Below are positions 10,977 through 21,965 of a stretch of DNA of 64,000 nucleotides, piece by piece. Numbering within the stretch: the stretch's first letter is position 1; each line of letters opens with the position of its first letter. The notes under the pieces were generated by a model. That model was not told the origin of the DNA. It did not search any database and saw only the letters and a program-made list of their open reading frames with translations. This stretch comes from Ailurus styani (Eukaryota > Chordata > Mammalia > Carnivora > Ailuridae), in assembly GCA_002007465.1 (NCBI GenBank), contig LNAC01000690.1, positions 94,274 through 158,273 of the forward strand, read 5' to 3'. Both the position numbers and the translations under genes were made by a program.

Positions 10977-11540
10977 GGAATACATGGTTAAAGGTAAGAT
11001 ACCATGAACAATAATTTTGGATAATACTATAACACTGACTTTTTTTTTCTTGATATGATTTAACTTGATAAGGAGTCATTAAGATGATATCCATTCTCAG
11101 TATATATTCCCTGCAGCGTCTAGTGGGTATTTGTGTTAATTCAAAACTTATAGTAAAGAATAACTTTCTTAGAAGAAAATGATCTGAATGAGAAACAGTG
11201 TTTGCTGTGTGTGTGTGTGTTCCCAGAGAGAACATGGTTTCTCAGTTTAGCTCACCCTCTGCACCCCCCTTCTGACTGCGTGGGAGTTGTCAGTTTTAGG
11301 GAGAGGGACTGTGGAGGCAGGGACCTCAGGGGGCTCTCAGCAAGCCTGAAGCTGGCCCAAGTGGTCTGTGAGAGGGAAGGCATGGGTCAGAGGCTGACAG
11401 ATGGTCTTTCTGCCACATGGACTGCAGGCAGATGGCTCTGACAGTTTGGACAAGGCCGCAACTTTGGGTCGCTAAGGCAGAGCTCTGAAAAGATGCTTGA
11501 AGAAGCTTCCGATGACATCCCTCTCTTTTGCCCTGAGCAG
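10977..11540. other. Unassigned DNA with a short GT run
   Basis: A (GT)n run lies at about 11206-11221. From about 11250 the sequence becomes more GC-rich than its surroundings. No gene is recognised; the possible exon starting at 11541 is listed separately. Confidence 0.5.
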
Positions 11541-11672
11541 ACACTGAGCTTAAAGATGCACAGGAGGCAGGGAGGAGGAGGAGAAGCAGGAGGACCAGAA
11601 GAACGAGGAAAAGAGAGAGAGACTGCAACCCTTCCACTCACTTGCTACCTCCTTGTTGCGAAAGCCCCGGGG
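11541..11672 (+). other. Possible exon (weak)
   Basis: A pyrimidine-rich acceptor (CCCTCTCTTTTGCCCTGAGCAG ends at 11540; here split by me as two short parts CCCTCTCTTTTG and CCCTGAGCAG) precedes 132 bases that stay open in the first frame and end before GTGAGC at 11673. The purine-rich interior (GGAGGAGGAG, GAAGAACGAGG) resembles splicing enhancers but also simple sequence. No protein family recognised. Chance pairing of splice-like sites is likely in 64 kb. Confidence 0.15.
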
Positions 11673-11699
11673 GTGAGCCAAGCCCACAGGTGGGGAGGC

Positions 11700-11960
11700 A
11701 GGAAGTATAGTGGTTAGGTGCATAGGGCTATTATCATACGTATACAGTATACATACATACATAGAGCATCACACAGCTGCCCTGGGTTCCAGCTCTGCTG
11801 CTCACTGTATGCATAACCTTCAGAGGTTATCCCAACATCTTTTAATTCCAGTTTCCTCTTAATAATTGAATCTAACTCAAAGCATTGTTTTGTGGAGGCA
11901 ACATCTGTCAAATACTCAGCATAGGGCACGGCCCACACTAAGTACTCCTGGCAAACAGGC
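11700..11960 (-). mobile_element. MIR SINE, - strand, with a TACATACA insert
   Basis: GTGGTTAGGTGCATAGG, GGGTTCCAGCTCTGCTGC, CACTGTATGCATAACC and TACTCAGCATAGGGCACGG follow the reversed MIR. A short TA/CA-rich run (11737-11762) interrupts it. Confidence 0.6.
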
Positions 11961-13784
11961 TCTGACTTGGGTGCCCCAAGACTTAAAAAAGAGTAAATGC
12001 AAACTATGACCTTAGTATTAACACATCCACCATTTTTTCTTCTGCTGTGTAGCACCAGCCTTCTCTTTTCCTACCATATGCTCTTATTTTAATTTACCAG
12101 TCAGGTCCATGTTTACTGAAAGCCAGGAGGTGACGTGTATCGAGTAGGGAGCTCCATGAGGAGGTGGAAGCCTAATCTCATTTCTACCTCTTTTTAGCAG
12201 GAGGCCCAGGCACCTTCCTTAATCCTCTGCAGCAACTGTTTCCATCTTGCAGGATTTCTTTGCTTCCAGTCTTCTCTGTCAAGGTCCCAATGAAGGTTTT
12301 TAGGAGTCTCCCACTTTGGTCTGTAGACATCTGGGAATGGCCCCTGCAGTAAGCACGCCTGTCCTCTTTTCCCCATGCACCAGATTTTGCAAAGCCTCCT
12401 GGCACAGAACTACAGTAGACGTTTAATTAACATAAAACACTCTATAGCACCATTAAGACAGCTAGATTGGGAAGCTGGCAATTCCCCAACCCCATGCAGC
12501 CAAGTTCCCAGACACAGGTATGTCCTTCAGCTTGCTCACAGTGATTGAAGTTGAGGGCGTCTTTCCCCTTCCAGATATATCACCTCTGAAGCTCCCCCAC
12601 CAACATTTTCTGGTGTACCCATTTGGGGTAGAGGTGAGGGGCATTGCTTCACTCCCTTCTCTCACCTGTGTTTTGGGACCCACCATCTCCCTTGTGGTCA
12701 CTGGGTCCCCACAGCGACATGCTGAATAACCTCTGAAGAACCACAGCTCCAATTCAGAAGACCTGGGAATGTCAGAGTCCCATCATCTTCCCTTGCTTAT
12801 ACCAATTGCCTTCTTCAAACCTCACTCCCAAGCCCCCACTCTCCAGCTTTCACCCATAATGTCACCAGAGCCTGATGCCCCCTTCGAGGCTTTCATCTCT
12901 GACCTAACTTTATGCCATACCTTATTCTCCAATTAATTGGGTCACCTTATTTTAACTCCTGTTACATGTGAAAAAAAAGGAATTTGTCCAGTTGTTCCAC
13001 AAAATGTAATTGAGCACTTGCTCTGCGTCCAGCAACTAAAAGCACAGGGCTGAATAAGGTGCGTTCCTTGTCACTGAAAGGATGTGTGGACTGATGGGTA
13101 GGCCCACACATACATCTCACTTTAATACAACGTAAGAACAACACTCTCCAGAAGGAGAAAGCAAAGACTGACTATTGCACTAGATAGGAGTGGCGTGGAG
13201 AATCAGACGATGAGAAAGGATTTGTTTTTAGCCAAGTTTCCATGATGGCCACCCCCAGCCTTCTCCCATGCTCCACCTACAGGGCTCAGGTTTTACAAAC
13301 ACATCCAGTAGAATGATCAGGGGTGTCAAAATGGGCTTTCAGAAGACCGCCCTCTGTGTCCTGGCCGACAGCTGAGATGTCAGCATTTGCGATTTTTTTT
13401 TTTTTAATGGATATCATTGAGGAAGCCAGTACTCCTTGAGCAGGGAGCGTGTCAAGCCTAGAAGATGTAGTCCTTTTGAATTAATTGAGCCTATTTTTCT
13501 TATTTGGTACCTCTTTGGTTGTCCTTTACTCCTAGAAGGAGAGAGTGACAACATGTGATTGGAAGGTAGAGGTATGCACAGAGGTTCCCTTAGGGTTAGG
13601 CCTTCTCTTGGGCAAATTGCCTCTTCTCCTTAACGTAGTCAAGAAAATTGTGTGATTTTGTAAAAGTTACTTTATTAGGAATCCAGTGACTTGGATGGGG
13701 GTGAGAGTGGTGGGTAACGGAGGAAACAGCAGATGGAAGCACAAAGCCAAACCAGAGATAGCATTGACGAAGACAGTCCGACGT
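11961..13784. other. Unassigned DNA
   Basis: No gene or certain repeat. About 13010-13090 (GAGCACTTGCTCTGCGTCC and AAGGTGCGTTCCTTGTC) looks like an old dispersed repeat of uncertain family. A T run lies at 13393-13405. Confidence 0.5.
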
Positions 13785-13905
13785 GGTAGGACAATGGTGG
13801 TTTTGAGTGTTAGGAGGCCTGGACTCAGGTCTGGATGTGACTACTTACTGGTTTGCAGCTGTCTCTAAGCTTTAACTTCCTCCCCTGCACTGTCTACCTT
13901 TCAGA
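13785..13905 (-). mobile_element. MIR fragment, - strand
   Basis: GGAGGCCTGGACTCAGGTC, GACTACTTACTGGTTTGCAG and TTTAACTTCCTCCCCTGCA match the reversed MIR core in order. Confidence 0.5.
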
Positions 13906-13984
13906 TTTATTTTGCACGTCAGATTCTACACTGTCATGTGAGTGGCCACAGTAGGGTTGGACAGGCACAGCTGATTTCACACAG

Positions 13985-14148
13985 ATCCTGTTCAAAGTGT
14001 GGTCCATGAACCAACATCATTAGCTGAGTGCTTGCGAGAAATGCAGACTTTTGGGCCCCACCCCCAACCTAATGACTCAGAATCTGTATTTTAACAAGAT
14101 CTCAAGTGGTTCATTTTCAAACAACAAAGTTTGGAAAGTCCTGGTCTA
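13985..14148 (-). mobile_element. MER5-like DNA transposon, - strand
   Basis: AAAGTGTGGTCCATGAACC, GAAATGCAGACTTTTGGG, CCCCACCCCCAACC and AATCTGTATTTTAACAAGA follow MER5 in reverse. Directly abuts the next MER5-like copy. Confidence 0.65.
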
Positions 14149-14337
14149 GATGCTAGTTCTCAAATGTGGTTGCACATTAGAATCACTTAGGGAACTTTAA
14201 AAATGCTGAAGGTTGAAGTGTCTTTCTCAGAGATCGTCATGTAATTGGTATGGGGGTCAACCTGGCCCTAGAGGTTTCTAAAAGCTCCCCAAGGTGATTT
14301 TAACATGAAACAGTTTTTGAGGACCACTGTTCTCAAC
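14149..14337 (+). mobile_element. MER5-like DNA transposon, + strand
   Basis: TAGTTCTCAAATGTGG with GCACATTAGAATCACTTAGG at the start and GAGGACCACTGTTCTC at the end are degenerate MER5 termini. Confidence 0.65.
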
Positions 14338-14664
14338 AAAGGCTTCTCAAACCATCTCTAGGAAATGATCATTTTGCTTGTAAATTTCCAGTCCATCTGG
14401 CTGTAAAATTTCAAAGCGTTACCAGCTGTGGATATAGCAGCAAAGTCAAATTGGTATAAAGGTGAATAATGATCACTCTCTATTTGTTCCTCCACTTGTC
14501 ACAAACTTCTAACAAAGAGTTTGCAGACCAACAACAGTCCTTGGGCCACACTTGAACTGAGTTGCACTGCAGACCAGGCCACCCTTCACCCCAACTAGGA
14601 AACCAGTCCAACCCTACCCCATCCCCACTGGCTCCCTTCATCTAGGTCAGAAGTTAGAGTAGAT
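14338..14664. other. Unassigned DNA
   Basis: Nothing recognised. Confidence 0.5.
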
Positions 14665-14905
14665 TCTATTTTACTGAACACACACTTATATAGCACCTAT
14701 CTTATAGCAGTACTATTCTAAATGTTTTACAAGTCTTTACTAATGTCAGAATTAAACTAATTTATCATTACCCCTTTCTCCTTTATGGAAGCAGAAATGG
14801 AGACACCAAAGAGTCAAGTTATTTGCCCAAAGTCACAGAATTGGTATATGGCAGAAGCAGGATTCTGAACTCAGGTCATCTGGCTCTTTATCACTAGGCT
14901 GCCTT
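14665..14905 (+). mobile_element. MIR SINE, + strand
   Basis: Ordered MIR landmarks: TATAGCACCTATCTTATAG, ATGTTTTACAAGTC, then AGTTATTTGCCCAAAGTCAC and GGCAGAAGCAGGATTCTGAA. Confidence 0.8.
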
Positions 14906-14957
14906 ACCCACAGGTGCTTGTGGGAGAAAGGACTAGTCTCCCACTTATGCTACATCT

Positions 14958-15157
14958 TTTTTTTTTAAGATTTATTTATTTGTTTATTCATTTATTTGAG
15001 AGAAGGGAGGATCAGAGGGAGAGAAAGAAAGAATCTTAAGCAGACTCTGAGCTGAGCACGGAGCCCGACGCAGGGCTGGAACCCACAACCCTGAGATCAC
15101 AGCCTGAGCCCAAACCAGGAGTCGGTCATTTAATTGACTGTGCCACCCAGGTGCTCC
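14958..15157 (-). mobile_element. CAN-SINE, - strand
   Basis: T-run start, AGATTTATTTATTTG, GCACGGAGCCCGACG, GCCACCCAGGTGCTCC head in reverse. TGCTACATCT at 14948-14957 and 15158-15167 is a 10-bp target-site duplication. Confidence 0.94.
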
Positions 15158-15167
15158 TGCTACATCT

Positions 15168-15815
15168 CCTTTATCCCTGAATGTCTCAGTCCAATCCCTC
15201 CATCTGTATCCCTTAGTCCTCTTCTCATCTGCTGTCTCCATCCAGGCAGGCTCTCCTGCACCATTGCAAGAATCTCATCTCTCCCTTCTGATGTACCCCC
15301 TGAAACTTTTTCAGTGTGATCTTTTTAAGCTGTAAAGCTGAGTAGCTTCTAAATCCTTTAATGGCTCTAAATCCTTAGCGCTGAATAGCAGCCCCTGTTG
15401 AGCTCTATCTTTCTTGCCCCTTCTCCTCCCCTCCAGCCATCCAGAACCGACCACACCTGCCATGGACTTTGCCTCAGCCACTCTTACGTCTGATCCTTTG
15501 TGCATGTGGTTTCCTGCATGATGGAGGTCCTCTATCTAAAGTGAAGCTTCAGCTCAAGCACCACCTCCCTCACAGAGTCTTTCCTGAACACGCTCTACTG
15601 AAACCAGATCTACTGACTTCTCATTCCTGCTTCAGTTTCTCCTAGAACATTTGTATTACTATATCACGGTTCCTAGTTTCTGTGTTAGATCCCCCCTTGA
15701 CTCTGTGCCTCTTGCAGCAGTGACTATGTTTTAATCAACTTCGTATCCTTAAAACTAGCACAAATCCAGGATCATAGCAATTATTCACTATTTATTTGGA
15801 ATGAATGAGTGAGTG
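15168..15815 (+). mobile_element. L2 LINE 3' end, + strand
   Basis: CCTGCCATGGACTTTGCCTC, TTTCCTGCATGATGG, CTCAAGCACCACCTCC, AGAGTCTTTCCTGAAC and a decayed AATGAATGAGTGAGTGAATGA end are in L2 order. Confidence 0.75.
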
Positions 15816-18800
15816 AATGAATGCAAACAGACCATTATACCACTTTAGAGACACAGTAGATGCCTCCTTATTCCTTTCTTCCTTTCCTCACCCCATGCCC
15901 TTGCACCCTCTGCCACCCACTGCCTTTGAACAGGATAGCTGTGTGTCCTTTTCTGGCTTTGCCAAGGCTGTTCAGACTGCCAGGTTAGGGAATGTGTCCC
16001 TTTCTCCTGAGAGTGTCAGCTGTCGGGCAGCCGGCACCAACAGTGGTCTAGCTTCCTCTTATCACTCCTTTGCTCTGTGTGCCCTGGAGAGAATATTAAA
16101 TGTGTACACAAAGTACATGCTAAAATATTCATGAATATATTCAGAAGGTTTTTGCTTAAGCCCCCTTTGTCTGAAAACAGAGCAGAAGAGACAAATAGGC
16201 AAACGTGACACACACAAGCTTGGGGAGAAATACATAAGCAATTAGTTGCATTTGACCACTTTGCACTAGGCTATCTTAAAAAGACCAGTCTTAAAACATA
16301 CCTGGACATCAAATGAGAACTATCCCTCCATTATGGGAAGAATATGCTTTTTTAATATATGTCTTCTTTCTTTCCTCATGACCCTGTGGTCTGTCACAAT
16401 ATTGTTCTGCGTTTCTCCCCAACTTTTTAACACCTGCCCCATTTCTTGAGGTCAGGCCCTAAGTGAACATGGAGAACTGGGTCAATCTGGATGGCTTTGC
16501 CTCACCTTGCCAGGAATTATGCCTGGGTGGACCCTGGAGAAACCTTGGGGCAGGCATCTGGGTGGTGATTGTGGGTGGGTGACTACAGCTGGAGCTGTCA
16601 GGCAGTCTTAGTCGGAAGCAAGAATGGGTAGCCTCACTGGAATGTGGGGTAGGGGGCTCTCTGTCCTTATGGACCCCCACTTGTGTTCTCCATCTGACTT
16701 ACAAAGAGAGACCCAGTTCTTTCACCAAAACCTTGCCAATCAGCCTTGCCCATTGGCACGTCCCACGCTCTGATCTATAGTGCTAACCCCTTTTACCATT
16801 CGTTTCCTTCCGTTTCTCCTTCCTCTCCTCCTTCCCTCCTTCTTTCCCTTCCTTCCTTCTTTCAGTTTTTCCTACCTTCTTCTGGTCCTCTTTTCCTCCC
16901 TCTGAAGGATCATCTTCCTATCACTACCAAACCTGGAACAGTAGCTATTTAGTAAGTACTATTTTAACGTTTAGTACATGGTAGGGAAGTTAAGCTTCAG
17001 TGAGGAGTCTCAAAGCCCACTGTCCACTAGGATACAGCTTTTCTTAATATGGTGATACTTGTATAAAGAGATGACCACGCTGACATAAGACTCAGGCTTT
17101 GGGAAACACCCTGGTGTCAGACTTAGATGGAGAGAGTGGTCAGCGTGTGAGAGAAAGGCCAAACTTTGGGAGTGGGGAAAGAAGTGAGTTTTTTCCCAAA
17201 GAGCATGAACTTTTTCTCTATGTCTCATCCTGGAAGGACAGTGCCAGAGTGGGAAATGAGAACTGGAGAGACAGGACTTAGGCTGATATAGAAGAAGACC
17301 ACAAACGTCCCCTCTGCCTAGCATAGGGGTTGGCTCAGCCCTTAGGCCGAAGGCTGTTTCTGTGTTGAAGTGTGATTCTCCTCTAGCCTGTGGAGGCAAG
17401 CAGTAGACCCCATGGGAAGTCTCAATGGTTGTGATAATGCTCTGTGTTCAGTATATCTGTTTTCCTTATCTTTTGTTTAATTCTCCCTTGAGCTACTGTT
17501 CGTCTCCGTGGTGTGTGGGGAGCTGGTGAGAGACCAGCATCCATGCCTGTGGAAAAGGAATACAGAGGGAACGCGTCCCCCCCACCCCCAGGCCAGGGGC
17601 AAGAGTGGAAGCAGCTCCATCATGCCTGGGCAAGGCCTCGTCTCAGCAGGGCCATGGGAGGCCAGTTGGTGGGTGGCGAGGTGTCATAACCAGGGGGTCC
17701 AGATAAAGAATTTCAGTGCATACATCCTGAGCACTGAGAGGTGGGGCCCTGTACAAACTCTTCAGCACAGCCGAGGGCCTTTGAGGGTGCTAACTCCCAG
17801 CCCAGTGTCATCATCATTTTTGCCTCCATCATTTTTGGCCAGTGTCAGCATGAACTTGGGTAAGAGTATCTCCAGCTTAAAGGAAGACAGAGCCTGGTCC
17901 AGTGAATGAAACCAGGGCCTTTGTGTTGGACAAAGCAGATTGGAATTCCAGGCCCACTACCTGAACTTAACCTCCAGTACTTTAATAATGATTTCTATAA
18001 TTTACGAAGTGCCATCGAGAGCCAGTACATTACCAGTAACAATAGGGATTAGTAAGTGAGTCTGCTTGGAACTCACAAAGATAGAAGCAAAGCAGAGGAA
18101 CCACAGTGCCTTGTGTGTATTGTTAGATGATCTAGATCTTCTTGAATATTAGGTTCTTTTCCCTTATATCCAGGTGTTTTATCAGCATTTTCATTTGGCC
18201 GTGGGAGCTTGCATGACTACTGGTAACCTAGCACTTTCATTCCCATTCTGTTCTTGTACTTTGTGTGAATAACACTATCAGGGTAGGGTGTAGGAGAAAA
18301 TGGGGAAGAATGATTATTGGGAAAATATAATTGTTCCTGGGTCTCTGGTAAAAATCACATACTAGTGGGCAAAATTCCATTATAATTCTTAATGATTATA
18401 AAAAGGATATCTATTCAAGTAAGGATGAAGACCACGGGGAAATTTGATATAGACCTGAGATTTAGGGTTCCAACTTTCCTTTCAGATCAGAGACTGCAAC
18501 CCTTTTTCCTATGTTCGGTTATTTATCATTCTCCCCTTGGCCTATGAAGTCCCAGTTCATATGCTGCCCAATACCATGTTCTGACCTTGAAGCCATTTTA
18601 TTCAAGGGAATTATGTTGCGGGACCAAATGTGATGGCCAATCCTAACTATTTTGTTAGGTGCTGAGATTAATAAAGATCATATTCTATTCAAATCCTTTG
18701 AAGGAAAGAGTGCAGTAAACTATATATGAATAAAATGGGGTGTTTGATGTTCAAGGGAAAAAAAAGATTATTGGAAATTATTGGCCTTGCACATTGCATA

Positions 18801-18839
18801 CCATACTGATGTCAAGTCCTCTGGTTACAGTAGAGGGGA
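15816..18839. other. Unassigned DNA with a pyrimidine tract
   Basis: A polypyrimidine stretch of CCTT and CTCC units spans about 16800-16870. Moderately GC-rich at 17490-17700. Open frames here (for example 17508-17909 +, 17010-17399 -) resemble nothing known. No repeat family recognised. Confidence 0.5.
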
Positions 18840-19000
18840 AAGCATGGATTCTGTAGCGGGAAAGACTCAAATTTAAATCTCAGCTCTGCCCCTACCAGTG
18901 ATATGACCCTGGATCACTTCCTGTTCTTTCTGGATATCTGCATCTTTGTACATAAAAAACAAAACAGGGAATGATTATCATGCCTGAGATACTATCTAGA
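18840..19000 (-). mobile_element. MIR fragment, - strand
   Basis: CAAATTTAAATCTCAGCTCTGCC (cited in part: ATCTCAGCTCTGCC), GATATGACCCTGGATCAC and CATCTTTGTACATAAAA match the reversed MIR core. Confidence 0.6.
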
Positions 19001-19794
19001 AAAGAATTTTATAAACCAGAACACAATGAGGCATTTTAGAACACAGAGATTGTTTATTGAGGGTTGGGCTTGCCCTGTGAACTGACGTGTAGAGAAGGGG
19101 TGCATGAGGAGGGCACCCCCCCCCAGAACCTTGATACCTGAAGGGTTCTCAGATGATTCCTATCAGTGTTTTCAACTCTAAATGAATGGCCTGGCTTCTG
19201 AGCTCCAGATTTTGCTAAGTCATTTAGAAGTTACATGCCTGCCAAGGAGGTGCTGGAGGAACGTAACTTGCTACACTGCTCTTGTGAGTGTGAACTACAC
19301 TTCTCAGGTACGACAGGGCTAGCAGGACTGTTATAATATTTGGTGTGATGTTGCCTTCTATTATCACCACCTTATCCTCTCTTCTTTTCCCAAGCTGTGA
19401 GAATGGGAGAGGTGCTATATGGTTCATATGACTGGGCTGTATTTGGGGGCTTGAAGAAAAGATATATACATGCATTGTACCTCGATAAATTGCTCTTCAT
19501 GCCTTTAGAGTCCTTTATACAGAATTTGGTGGTACTGAGACCACCCACAATTTACCACCAGGAATTGGACTATATTATTTGTTTGGGATTTTATTTTCTC
19601 ACCTCAAGACGAGTGCTGTGTCTTTTGTCTTCAGTAGCTATTCAATAGATGTTGAGTCAGTTATTTCTTAGTTGGACTTAGCCAGTTCACAAACAGCTAT
19701 TCAAATGCTTAAGAAATGAATCGACCATTATAGAAAATCTCCAGTAGGTGTTGGCAATGATGAGTGTGATGGGAATATCAACAGAAGGCCTAAA
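19001..19794. other. Unassigned DNA
   Basis: Nothing recognised; a C run lies at about 19116-19124. Confidence 0.5.
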
Positions 19795-19954
19795 ACCAGT
19801 GGTTCTTATCCCTATCAGTACATTTGAATCTTCTGGGGAATGCTTAGGCTTCATTCCTAGAGCTTCTGGTTTAATTGGTCTAGAAAGGACTCTACACCTT
19901 GACATCTCTAGTAATCTGCTGATACTGAGGCTTGGTTTTACTTCCAGTAGAGGA
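19795..19954 (+). mobile_element. MER5-like DNA transposon, + strand
   Basis: CCAGTGGTTCTTATCC terminus, TTTGAATCTTCTGGGGAATG and GGTCTAGAAAGGACTC in MER5 order. Confidence 0.55.
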
Positions 19955-20125
19955 TCTCGACTTTGACTCTCTGTTAGCATCACCTGGGAAACTTTAATCA
20001 GTACTGATGGTCAGGGTTTGATTCTCAGGGGTTCTGATTTGATTGGCTCTTATGGCATGGGCATCAGGACTTCCTAAAGCTCTGTACATACTTCATGGAG
20101 CCAAGGTTGAGAAACAGTGACTTAG
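19955..20125 (+). mobile_element. MER5-like DNA transposon, + strand, adjacent copy
   Basis: CTCTGTTAGCATCACCTGGG, ATTCTCAGGGGTTCTGATTT and the terminus GTTGAGAAACAGTGA. Second MER5-like unit directly after the first. Confidence 0.6.
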
Positions 20126-20640
20126 AGGGAGAAGCAGCTCAGTCTTTTTCTGACAAAATTACAACTTGCATTTAAAGCAGCCAAATTTAAATAAGAAGAT
20201 ACAGAGAGAGGGCTACCATCACACTGTTCCTTATTCAGTGTTCACTGAAGTACATTTTACAGAAAACATTTTAAAAAGTCAAATACCTCAACCTTTTTGC
20301 ATAAATCCTAGCCGTGAATATAACCTGAGACTTGAATAAATTGCCTCTTTCTTAAATGTTGGTTCAGACTCCAGCTGAGATGACTCATGACGTTTAGGCC
20401 AGTTTGTTGTCAAAAGTTTCTGGGAATTTATTCTCAACCTCCTGCCCCCTTTCTCTCACCTCAGCCATAAAGACACTACTGCCCTCTCACCATATGGATT
20501 TATTGAGCTATTCAAAGGCACCATTCACCTTGATTTTCTGTCTGAGCAATAGTTAGGAAAGTCACCTACTCCCTTTGACTTCCCAGGGTTCCCATAATCT
20601 ATACAGCCAGAACAGACAGTTGCCAACCATATACATTGTG
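20126..20640. other. Unassigned DNA
   Basis: Nothing recognised. Confidence 0.5.
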
Positions 20641-20700
20641 GTGTCAACTTTCAAGTTCAACCCCAAATCCTGTCTGGATTTCATTTGGGATGTGTTGAAT

Positions 20701-20750
20701 ATATAGATCAATTATATATCAATTGATCAATATTACATATTGATCTATAT
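20701..20750. repeat. AT-rich inverted repeat, 12-bp arms
   Basis: ATATAGATCAAT at 20701-20712 and its exact reverse complement at 20739-20750 enclose a 26-base loop that itself contains the palindrome ATTGATCAAT. It lies in old L1 sequence. Confidence 0.85.
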
Positions 20751-21271
20751 ATATTGATAGAGAATATATTTTCTCTGTTAAGTGTTCCAATCTGTGAAGA
20801 CCATATCCTTCTTTATTTAGACACTTATTCTTTAGTGTCATTCAATAAAGTTTTATAATCTTCTCTGAAGGATCTTGGACATTTTTCATGATATACATTC
20901 TTGATTTGTTGAGGCATTAATTGTATCTTTTAAAAATTTACTTGTTGCTAGTATATGATTTTGGTGTATTGATTTTTTTTAATCTGGCAAACTTACTATA
21001 CTCTCTTATGAATTCAAATAAATTATCTGTGGATTTTTTGGATTTTCCAAATACAGAATCACATAATCTGCAACAACAACTAAGACTTTTATTTCTTCTT
21101 CGCCAATAACTGTGCTGTTGTTTCTTTTTCTTCTCTTACTGTTACCTAAGATCTTTGATGTCCATTGAAAATGTTAAATGAAAGTGGTCATGGAGGCATC
21201 TTTAGGCCCACCCCCCACCTTAAAGGGAAAATGTTTACGTGTTATATATATGGTATGTTCTGTAGATTTCT

Positions 21272-21453
21272 TTTTAAGATTTTATTTATTTGAGAGAGAC
21301 AGTGCACGCACAAATGGGGAGGGGGAGGCACAGGCAGAGAGAGAAGCAGACTCCTTACTGAGCAGGAAGTCCAATTCAAGGCTCAATCCCAGGACCCTGA
21401 GGTCATGACCTGAGCTGAAGGCAGAAGGCAGACTGAGCCACCCAGTGCCCCTC
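21272..21453 (-). mobile_element. CAN-SINE, - strand, inside old L1
   Basis: AAGATTTTATTTATTTGAGAG tail side, CAGGACCCTGAGGTCATGACC, and head ACTGAGCCACCCAGTGCCCC. TTCTGTAGATTTCT is duplicated at 21258-21271 and 21454-21467. Confidence 0.95.
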
Positions 21454-21559
21454 TTCTGTAGATTTCTGTTTATTTTTTGTACACATCTTTATCAGTTAAA
21501 AGAAATTCCCTTCTTTTTCTGATGTGATAAGCTGCATTATTCTTCTTAATTTTTCACCT

Positions 21560-21965
21560 TTCTCTGTGTCCATACTTTTTGTCATGTGACATTGCAGTTC
21601 TTCCCGCTTGAAGTGGCATCTATTTTCCCACCTCATTGATAACTGGGCTTGACAATGACCATGACCAATAGAATGGTGATAAAAATGACTGTGCTGGTTC
21701 CACACCTAGGCTTCTTAAGTGCTATCCTATGTTTCCGCTCACGCTTTTGTTGCTTCTGCTATGATTGCAAGAAAAACACATCCCTGATAGCCTATCCTAA
21801 TCTCCAAATATGGACAGACTTGAATCTAACCTAAAATTTGAAACAAAGCCCAGATAAACCCAGGGTAGATCAGCTAACCACCCACTGACCTGGCATTGTA
21901 TTACATTGTATTACTGTGTCATTAGCTCACCAGTGCATCTAATCTGCTAATAACATTTTTAACCA
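21560..21965. mobile_element. Unidentified insertion within old L1
   Basis: L1 order stops near 21560 and resumes near 21975, leaving about 400 bp of non-L1 sequence containing GATAACTGGGCTTGACAATG and TTCTGCTATGATTGCAAG. It has the feel of an old LTR or MER-type repeat. Family unknown; no clear target duplication. Confidence 0.45.

Noticed and set aside
17508..17909. 133-codon open frame on + in a GC-richer block
   Set aside because: Composition follows local GC content; no recognisable domain, and no promoter or splice context.
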